Below the pieces are notes generated by a model. It did not search any database. It had not been told where the DNA came from and saw only the letters and a list, made by a program, of their open reading frames with translations. A stretch of 64,000 nt of DNA, from the NCBI RefSeq assembly GCF_937616625.2, contig NC_065577.1:38531001-38595000 (forward strand), written 5' to 3'. Position 1 is the stretch's first letter; each line of letters starts with the position of its first letter. Shown here piece by piece: positions 50,574 through 64,000 of the stretch. The position numbers were made by a program, and so were the translations under genes. The stretch comes from Mercurialis annua. Lineage: Eukaryota; Streptophyta; Magnoliopsida; Malpighiales; Euphorbiaceae.

Positions 50574-52167
50574 CACTACTAGAAAACAGGGCATTAGCGA
50601 CGGATAAATCCGTCGCTAATGCCCCACATTCCGTCGCTAACTGCTGTTAGCGACGGAATTGCGACAGACTCTGTCAGTCGCAACATTTTTGGTCGCAAAA
50701 CAAATTAGCGACCAAAATTGTATTCCGTGGCAGATTTAGCGACGGATAACCCGTCGCTAAATTCACCAGAAACCGTCGCGAAATGGTCTCAAGCTGAGAC
50801 CAAAGCTGAGACCGAATCGCGACGGCTTAGCGACGTATATATCCGTCGCTAAACTGTCCAATTTGGAGACAGACTGGGCACGTTTGGCGACGGATATATC
50901 CGTCGCCAACTCCAGAAATCTAGCGACAGATTATGTCCGTCGCCAAAGTAGCCAAGTTTGTCTCTTATTTGGCAAGTTGGCGACGGATTTATCCGTCGCC
51001 AATAATTAAAATCTGTCGCCAATTTATGTTTTTTCGGCAGATTTATGCCATTTTTCGCAGTTTTTTTCCCTGTCGTTTCAAATCCGGTAAATACAGTAAT
51101 TAAAATTCATTTACGGATAACAATTAATAGAAATTTGACACTGAATATATAGATAAATATCAAAATACACATAACGTCGTCTAAAAGAAAAAAATACATA
51201 ATTAGTTCTGAATCCTAATCTAACAGGACACTACAAATCTGTAGTGTCATCACGGTCTGGTGGGGGAGCGGGAAACTGTGGCTGATACTCTGGAGGAAGA
51301 TTAGGCATCATCCTTGCTATCTCCTCTCGGATAAGCTGGGCCATTGCCGCTTGGTGCTCACGCCGTTGCTCTGCCAGCTGTTGACGATTTTGCTCCGCTA
51401 ACCTCTGCTCAACCTCTCGCAGGCCCTCCTGAATGCCTGTCTGCACACGGCGCTCGATGTCCTCGTCCGCAAGATGTGTCGACCTAGAAGAGCTGCCTCG
51501 CTGCGCCCTGCTGCTACTGGGGGCCGCATACCTGCTACTCGCCGACCCTAAACCGTACACGCGGTGCTTCTTATTGACACCCTCGATGTCCAGAAACAGT
51601 TGGGTCTCATCCACCTCAGCTGGACTCGTCGAGCTACCCTCTCCGGTCGGCGACTGAGTCGCAGCAGCCAGCCTCTCAGCAATAGCGTCCTGCAAAACAG
51701 TTAAAAAACATATCAGTTCAGGTTAATGACAAATAAAAAAGCATAACATATGAAAAGTAATTCAAATTGTTAACGAAATTTCGGCAGCATTTCTTTTATA
51801 ATATGAGCATCACCCATTTTTCAGGGAAATCCTGCAAGAAAATTACAATATATAACCCAAACAACAAACACTTTCAATCTAATTAAGTATACAAACGTCA
51901 AGTCTACACAACTTATATACTTAAAGATTTAATCCAAATATATTTAACAAGTACAATATATATATTCAGCACCAAAAACCAGCGCCAAGTCTTCCCGCCA
52001 TGTTCCCGCCAACTTGGTGACGGAATAGCGACAGACTGTCCGTCGTTAAGTTATTTCAGCGTCGGAACTCAGTTCCGTCGCTATTTCCGTCGCAAATGTT
52101 ATAAAATAGCGACGGATTTGTGATCCGTCGCAAACGTCCGTCGCTATTCGCCTGTTTTTTAGTAGTG
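50574..52167 (-). mobile_element. CACTA (En/Spm) element, 1594 bp, deletion derivative
   Basis: Ends CACTACTAGAAAACAGG and the inverse-type TTTTTTAGTAGTG, flanked by 3-bp TTG (50571-50573, 52168-52170). Both subterminal regions are packed with GCGACGGA/TCCGTCGC words in both orientations, the usual transposase-binding repeats of CACTA elements. It keeps only the 3' piece of a transposase gene (51689-51231, minus), so it depends on a partner element. Confidence 0.95.
51231..51689 (-). pseudogene. En/Spm-type plant transposase, C-terminal fragment
   Basis: The open region begins at a TTTTGCAG splice acceptor and runs about 152 codons to a stop at 51233-51231. The words DETQLFLDIEG and NKKHRVYGLGS are typical of the plant transposase (Ptta/En/Spm, PF03004-like) region. 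A Gln/Arg/Glu-rich coiled-coil-like stretch (RRVQTGIQEGLREVEQRLAE, EQRREHQ) and a proline-rich tail follow. The catalytic part of the transposase and the upstream exons are absent. It is GC-richer than its surroundings, as expected for transposon coding DNA. It is not an independent gene. Confidence 0.85.
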
Positions 52168-52198
52168 TTGACCAGGGAGTTTAATATCCACTATAATC

Positions 52199-52404
52199 AC
52201 TTAATCCTTTACTTTTTAAAATTTTCTCCAAATTTAAAAAGTTTATTGCAATTATATTTATTTTCTAATCAGTAAATATCGATAACTTATAGTCCAAATG
52301 ATAAAAGCGCCGCGGGTGAAAGTTCTTTTATAAATTTCTTTTTTTCTAATTATTAAAAAAAATATAATTAATAATTAATTAGCTCAAGCGGCAAGCCAGA
52401 TAGT
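52199..52404. other. Duplicated flank between two MITEs
   Basis: Corresponds to about 38330-38420 of unit A, with extra AT-rich sequence. No gene. Confidence 0.5.
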
Positions 52405-52413
52405 GTCAAATTG

Positions 52414-52796
52414 GGATATTAAACTCTCTGGGTCACTCAAATCTCAAGAAATCTCAAAAAGATAACTAAAGTCAATTTTCTTACAAAATGGTCACTGAAT
52501 TATATCTTTTATTACAAAAGGGTTCACCCATATAAAACGACGTAAAAACCTAACATTTTTGCTTACGTGGCAAGTCAAAATTACAAAAAAAAAACATAGT
52601 TCAGTGACCTTTTTGCAATAAAAGGAATAATTCAATGATTTTTTTGTAGTTCACAAAAAGTTTAGTGTTTTTTCGTAACAATAGAAATATTTTTATAATA
52701 AAAGATATAGTTCAGTGATCACTTTATAAGAAAATCGACTTTAATGACCTTTTTGAAATTTCCTGAAATTTGAATGATCCAGAGAGTTTAATATCC
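52414..52796. mobile_element. MULE-type MITE, 383 bp, second copy of the GGATATTAAACTC family
   Basis: Perfect 9-bp target duplication GTCAAATTG (52405-52413, 52797-52805). Ends GGATATTAAACTCTCTGG and CCAGAGAGTTTAATATCC are inverted. Core words (AAAACGACGTAAAAAC, TTTTTGCTTACGTGGCAAG) match the core at 50225 in reverse orientation. Unit A has the empty site GTCAAATTT at 38420-38428. Confidence 0.93.
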
Positions 52797-52805
52797 GTCA
52801 AATTG

Positions 52806-53886
52806 ATTAAATTTTTGACACATCACATATAATCCAAATCCGTTTTTTCATCCAATCCAATTTAATAACAAATCAAAAGAAAATTAGGGCAGTTGAACAA
52901 ACACAGAAACCCTAATTTGAATAAGGCACAAAAAAGAAAAGCCCTAAGCTAGAAAATACACAGTACCAAAGAGGAAAAGAAATAAAATGAAGAATCCAAA
53001 TTCAGCAAGTTAAGTTAACCTGAACACTCATATTTCAAAGAAAGGGAGAAATTGGGAGACGAAATTGGGAAGAGGGGAACCCTAAATTCAAAGTAAGCAA
53101 GGAGAGAAAATGGAAAAAAAATATATGAAAAGAGAGACAACAATTACATTTGTGACAATTATATCAAAATTCTAATTGATCCCACGTCGATTTACTTCAT
53201 TACTTTAATTTTTTTGAAAAAAGAGAAATTTCATAATATTGATGAATTTTTTTTGGCAAAATAGCAGTTGTATTAATTTAAAATTGAATTTATATATGCT
53301 TATCACAACTCGTTATATTGGCGGATCGGACTATTTAATTTTATTTAGAGAAATATCTGCCGAAAAGATAAAATTTATAGATATAAACACTTAATTATTA
53401 AAAAAAAAAGACCTCATCTTTTTGAATTTCTTCTCTTATATCTGTACTTTTGAAAATTTTCAATTTATCAATTTTTAGTTTCAATTGTGCAATTTGTTTA
53501 AATTGGAATGACAACAAATTTGAATATACCCTTCATAAAATTTCATGTTTGAAATTTTTATGCTAAAAGTATAAATTGAAATAATATAAAACAATATAAA
53601 AGTAAATTTTAACATGTTTTCACTCTATGATTTGAACAAATAGTTATAACTGAATCTGAAAATTAAAAAATAGGCTAGATCGAGAATTTGAAAAGGTGAA
53701 GGCATAAACAAAAAAGTCAAAAATACAGGGTATTTTTGAATGATTAAGCCTAACCCCGTTTTGCAATTACGAAACAAAGAAACAAGACCATGATAGGAAA
53801 GAGAGAAAAATCGAGGAACCGTGATCGCAAATTACCCAAAAACATCATGGAAGCCCTAAGCCCTAATCAAACAGTGTGCATATGTG
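52806..53886. other. Upstream region of the second GH1 copy
   Basis: Matches the upstream region of copy 1 (for example CCCTAATTTGAATA near 52910 and 38545). No gene recognised. Confidence 0.55.
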
Positions 53887-53894
53887 TATATAAA
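53887..53894 (+). promoter_or_regulatory. TATA box of the second GH1 copy
   Basis: TATATAAA, 63 bases before the ATG. Confidence 0.72.
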
Positions 53895-53956
53895 GAGAAG
53901 TTACAAAGCTTAAAACATACAAACAAAAACAAAAATCTTAAACTCTAATCATCATT

Positions 53957-60225
<6,269 letters not shown>

Positions 60226-60829
60226 AATGAAAAAAAAAAACAAGAATAAACTCACCAATTAATTTGGATCTAAATCTCAAGAAAAATTATTTTCATTGTT
60301 TTCTGACAATTAAACCCGTAATTTATTCATTTGTCATTTCAACTCCTGAATTGTGGTATTGATTCAATTGCCAGTCTCTCAAAGCAAGAGTGAAGGAGTT
60401 GGAACGATTTAAATTGAATAAATATGAATTTAATTATCAAAAAATAGTGAATTTTTTTTTTTAAAAAATTTCAATCCAATTGAGAGGATGAATTAAGTAT
60501 TTCTCCAATGTAGAATGTTTGGAAACACTAATTACTCTGAGAGGCAAGTATAATCGATAGATATCGATTATGAATAATGATGTTTAGATAATCACTATCT
60601 AATGGAAATTCAGCCATATTATGTTTCTTTGTTTAAATTAGTTTCTACTTGCATGAGAATGGTAGTTCTTAATGAAAGTAATATAGCTATAACTTATCGC
60701 ATTTTTGTACTAGATGCGGTTTATAGATACGGATCCTAAATATAAGAATGGTTTTGGCAAAAATATTTATAAAAAAATAGAGTCGGATAGTTCATAAAGG
60801 AATATCCAATTAATTTAGATACTTTAGTT
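60226..60829. other. 3' flank of the GH1 gene
   Basis: Homology with the 3' flank of copy 1 ends near 60365. After that, AT-rich DNA without a recognised gene. Confidence 0.5.
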
Positions 60830-61150
60830 TAGGAGTGTACATCGGTCGATTCGGTTTGAAATATGTCAGAACTGAACCGAACCAAAAGGAAATTATACAA
60901 AATCGAGCCGAACTAAAATTTATTAATAATTGAATCGAACCGAACCTAATATCTCAATCAGGTTTAAAGAATTTGGGTTTGACCTGTATATTCATAGATT
61001 CACAATTGCTAATATTCATACAAAGACCTGTTTTTTTTCCAACATACCTGTTTTTTTTTTCTCACAAGTAAATATGTTTTTTTTTCTTCACAAGTTAATA
61101 TGCTCTTTTTCATAACATACATAAACCTTTGAAGTTCAAAACACCGTCCA

Positions 61151-61210
61151 TAAACAACATTACAAATTCAGAAATATTCATAAACAACATTACAAATTCA
61201 AATATTCTTT
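61151..61210. repeat. Short direct repeat
   Basis: CATAAACAACATTACAAATTC occurs twice in tandem, within the 3' part of the hAT remnant. Confidence 0.75.
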
Positions 61211-61759
61211 AAAGTTCTATGCAACAATACAAATTCAGCCATTTAAAAAGCAGAAATAGAAATTCAATAACTTGAAATGCAAAAGTACAAATTCACAAAG
61301 TGAAATTTCGAAATAAAATTTTCAAAACAATAGCTACATCTTCGAAAACAGCATCTCTACATATTCAAAAATAGAAATACACCTTCTTTTACAATAACAA
61401 ATTTAGAAGCAGATTTGCAATATCGGAAACTAAAATATATCAACATAAAAACAACAAATAGATCGTAAAAATGAGAAATAAAAAAGTAGCAAGAAATAGC
61501 AAAAAAATAGAATAGGGAAAACAACAATACACCTTTTTCCCGGCTGCAAAAACTAGAAAAACGACAACAAAAACGCCTACTTATTGGATGAACTTGGTGG
61601 CCTAATCCCCACATTTGGCAAATCTGAAAATACAAAAGTTAAATATATATTGTACACAATAAAATTTCTAGTTAAAAAAGTGGTTGTAAAAATCAATAGT
61701 ATAATAATACCTTCTCAATATTTTCAATTTTATCAATGTGTTCTGCAACACATAGCGGT

Positions 61760-61992
61760 TGCTTTGATTTTCGGAGCAAATCTTAACCACAAACCAATCG
61801 TTCAACTTAAAAAAAATCCTAAATGCATCAAGAATCCTTCCACCCGTGCTAAAAGTGGAGTCTGGTGCAACGGTAGATATCGGGACAACAATTACGTCTT
61901 ATGACATTCTTGAAAGTATAGGAAAACTTTCGAAACTCAGCTTCCACCACTTTAATATGTCCAGCTCGTCTACATCCTCTAAAATAATCTCA
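61760..61992 (-). pseudogene. hAT transposase C-terminal (dimerisation) fragment
   Basis: Readable in order on the minus strand: LDILKWWK, FPILSRMS, VIVVPISTVAPDSTFSTGG, RILDAFR. These match the hATC (PF05699-like) signature of plant hAT transposases, with at least one in-frame stop after SRMS. The upstream BED and catalytic parts are missing. Confidence 0.78.
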
Positions 61993-63300
61993 TTAAAATA
62001 TATATATCAAGTTCATTTTTCTTATTGAATGAACATCCACTCTCTCTTCTTTCTTTCTTATATTTTGTCTCTAAAATTTAAGTGGAATTTTTATTTGACT
62101 TTTTATTGCCGGAACTTGTTGGGTTACCCTCGCTAGTGTTATTGGGATGATACATATTCTTGTATTCATTAAAGAGCCAAAAAAGTTCGCTTTAGGCACT
62201 TAAAACAAATTTACACCCTTGACACTACCATACATTAGAGAAAATGAACATTCCATATATTTAAATTTCTCTCTATTGTTCAAAATAGACGCAAAGAATA
62301 TAAGTTTGTTCATCTTTTCTGAATCCCCCAATATTAATCAAATTGTCTTTTCATTAAGTCTCTATCACGACCCAATTTCATAGATCGTGGCCGGTGCTAG
62401 GAAATGGGAGTGGAAGCTCCGAAATCCGTAGCAAGCCTCGCGGATAAAACATATAAACAATAGTATAACAATTAACCTATATAAAACTAATGCTCGGAGG
62501 AAAACGAGACTCCAACCTTAGTCTAACAATTTAATCAACAATCATAGTATAATGCTCGGTGTTGATAAAAACCCTCACGCTCTAATGCCAACTCGTAGTA
62601 CTCGATAAGTCGAAGTCGATCTCACGAAGATAGAGGTTAAGTGAGAATATTTTTTTTTTCAATCCTAATTCGCTTAGCAACGAAAAGGGATTTTTGTTAA
62701 ATCAACTAAACAATCAACCAATCAACTAAAATAAACTAACTTGCAATTAACAAACCAATTAACAATTGCTAACAATTAAAGCGATTAAAAATTAAACGAG
62801 ATACTAATGGATAAAGGGTGTGGAGGTCAATATTCCACTTAGGTCATGCAATTTTGGGAATTGGGTCTAGGGCTATAATATGAATCGAGCGTTCCTAATG
62901 CGTATCTCCTGCTCTCTTGAGCCTCAAAGAGATACAAAACCGCAACACAAACCTACTTATCACGCCTAACCCACTCTTGTGGCACTAAACAAGATGAACA
63001 AGCAAGTTCACAATTAAAACATCAACTTTAGGGTTTTCTAATCTCTAACCCACTCTCATGGTGATATCAATTAAGATTCTAATCAACCTAATCCAATTAA
63101 TTAACCTTCTTTCAATGCCTTAATTAATCTAGGATGATGCTTTAGGTAGCTCATCTAAAACAAGTATTAGGAGAATTAATTAGAATAGCACAACAAGATC
63201 TAATTAATAGAGTTTTTGTTATTCTAATTAATGCTTCTAATGCTTGTTTTAGATTAGAATAACACAACAAGATCTAATTAACCAGTTCTCATGAAGTCGA
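61993..63300. other. Unclassified repeat-like DNA
   Basis: No gene. 62365-62650 (CACGACCCAATTTCATAGAT, GTGGCCGGTGCTAGG, GATAAGTCGAAGTCGATC) has the look of retrotransposon LTR or leader sequence but could not be assigned. 63160-63280 holds an inverted repeat (CTAAAACAAG...CTTGTTTTAG) and a direct repeat of CACAACAAGATCTAATTAA. Confidence 0.4.
63165..63282. repeat. Interleaved inverted and direct repeat
   Basis: CACAACAAGATCTAATTAA appears at about 63190 and 63263 in the same orientation, while CTAAAACAAG (63156) and CTTGTTTTAG (63244) face each other with GAATTAATTAGAAT/ATTCTAATTAATG inside. This gives a potential hairpin between direct repeats. Confidence 0.7.
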
Positions 63301-63377
63301 CGATGGTTGGCTTTGAAAGTTTGAAACCAAAGGGAATTTTTCAGTTCGTAGCTGTTATAGAGCAGTGACTAGGGACG

Positions 63378-64000
63378 TGGAGGGGAAACCAAACAAGCTT
63401 TGGAATCTGATCTGGAATCTATCCCTTCCGCTCCATATTCAGAATTTTCTCTAGAGAATTGTCAAAGTTTTCTTCCTACGTTGGAAGCTCTTGTAAGCCG
63501 TGGTGTTTGCGTGTATAACCAGTGCGCTGTTTGTGGTTTTGGGCGTGACAATGAGGCTCATTTTCTTTATTTTTATCCTGTGGAGTCTCAGGTTTGGCGA
63601 GTTGTGAATGTATTGAGCTTTGAGGTGGGAAGTAGTGTTGGAGACTGGTTGCTGAAATTACTGAGATGCAGATGGAAGACAAAGTCTTGGTTGATGCATT
63701 GTGTTGGCATTTGTGGCTACATAGAAACAACCATGTTTGGAAAAATAGCATAGGGACGGTGGATTCAATTTTGTCCGCTGCCAGTTCTCAAGTTTTGGCA
63801 TGGGCAGTTGCCCATTCAGCAGCGGGTCAGCTCAAGGTAGCTAGTACGGTGAAAGGTGATGCCAGTATAAGTTGGTGCCCTCCTCCCCAAGGTTTTCTTA
63901 AAGCAAACATTGATGCAGCGGTCTTTTCCAGAAATGAAGGCATCGGTATTGGAGTGGTTGTGAGAGATTGCCAGGGTGTTGTGGTCAGTGCTTGTCAGGT
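63378..64000 (+). pseudogene. LINE-type ORF2 end: zinc-binding plus RNase H region, decayed, runs off the window
   Basis: The first part reads NKLWNLIWNLSLPLHIQNFL in one frame and, after a stop and a frame change, LPTLEALVSRGVCVYNQCAV and CGFGRDNEAHF. This is the zf-RVT (PF13966-like) signature near the end of plant LINE ORF2. From 63666 an open frame runs to the window end: LCWHLWLHRNNHVWKNS, then SWCPPPQGFLKANIDAA, GIGIGVVVRDCQGVVVSAC, matching the plant RNase H-like RVT_3 domain (first Asp of the active site present in NIDAA). The zinc part is dead; the RNase H part may be dead or open beyond the edge. Confidence 0.82.

Larger units (their letters stand above)
50225..52189. mobile_element. 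MULE-type MITE (368 bp of its own) split by a CACTA element
   Basis: Perfect 9-bp target duplication ACTATAATC (50216-50224, 52190-52198). Ends GGATATTAAACTCCC and GGGAGTTTAATATCC are inverted. The right arm is interrupted at 50574-52167 by a CACTA transposon; removing it and its 3-bp duplicate restores a MITE of about 368 bp. It is the same family as 52414-52796, in the opposite orientation. Confidence 0.93.
60830..61992 (-). mobile_element. Truncated hAT transposon, transposase 3' end
   Basis: The left edge TAGGAGTGTACATCGGTCGA followed by GGTTCGGTTTG-type words looks like the end of an hAT element. About 0.9 kb inwards, on the minus strand (61992-61760), lies a decayed hAT C-terminal dimerisation region: DELDILKWWKLSFESFPIL, SRMS, VPISTVAPDSTFSTGGRILD. 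Stops break it. No second terminal repeat or target duplication was found, so the element is truncated. The frames at 61357-61635 and 61584-61904 lie inside it and are not supported as genes. Confidence 0.72.

Noticed and set aside
51433..51657. Plus-strand 74-codon frame
   Set aside because: Shadow of the CACTA transposase fragment on the minus strand.
61584..62028. Plus-strand frames of 106 and 60 codons
   Set aside because: Antisense to the hAT transposase remnant; no features of their own.

Overview
The window is nuclear DNA from a flowering plant, most likely a eudicot. It is AT-rich, its genes have GT-AG introns, and it is loaded with plant transposon families. Four host loci can be supported: a mitochondrial ribosomal protein S33-type gene (minus strand, 7462-6919), an actin-depolymerizing factor (21972-23568), a large intronless PPR protein (24578-27199), and two tandem GH1 beta-glucosidase genes (39117-44587 and 53957-60225). 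The first GH1 copy is broken by a one-base insertion; the second is intact. The species could not be determined.

Layout. 1-7.5 kb: a local tandem duplication (about 1390-4500 and 4670-7200) that copied the last exon of the S33 gene. The upstream exon copy has an in-frame stop. A 554-bp Helitron entered only one duplicate. 7.5-12.9 kb: sparse DNA with a small hAT MITE, a GC-rich repeat that may hold the S33 5' leader, and a 140-bp tandem repeat. 12.9-21.2 kb: a heterochromatin-like block. It has a 594-bp solo LTR with a 5-bp target-site duplication (TSD), a tandem satellite of about 13 units of 200-245 bp with a three-unit higher-order repeat, and a palindromic insert inside the satellite. A second LTR follows, leading into a decayed gypsy-type gag-like gene, and then a 2083-bp Mutator-like element made almost wholly of two inverted arms (perfect 9-bp TSD). 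21.2-29.2 kb: the ADF and PPR genes. 29.2-33.9 kb: a Ty1/copia retrotransposon with two identical 248-bp LTRs and a TSD, but an internal stop and a frameshift in pol. 33.9-37.7 kb: a 63-bp fragment of plastid 16S rRNA and a GC-cored inverted-repeat element.

37.7-60.4 kb is a segmental duplication of the GH1 gene with its flanks. Unit B carries four insertions (three MULE-type MITEs, one of them interrupted by a CACTA element, and one hAT MITE). Each has a clean TSD and a matching empty site in unit A, so all came after the duplication. Unit A has one private MITE. Between the units lie a LINE reverse-transcriptase fragment, several inverted-repeat elements, a Stowaway MITE and a long alternating CA/CG tract. 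60.4-64 kb holds a decayed hAT transposase end and a decayed LINE (zinc-binding plus RNase H region) running off the window.

The host genes are not functionally linked: ADF acts on actin, the S33 protein in the mitochondrial ribosome, the PPR protein probably on organelle RNA, and the GH1 enzyme on a secreted or vacuolar glucoside. I found no new multi-gene system. The most interesting host-gene signals are the GH1 pair, which lacks a normally conserved loop exon and has ITETG instead of the usual ITENG at the nucleophile, and the partial S33 exon duplication.
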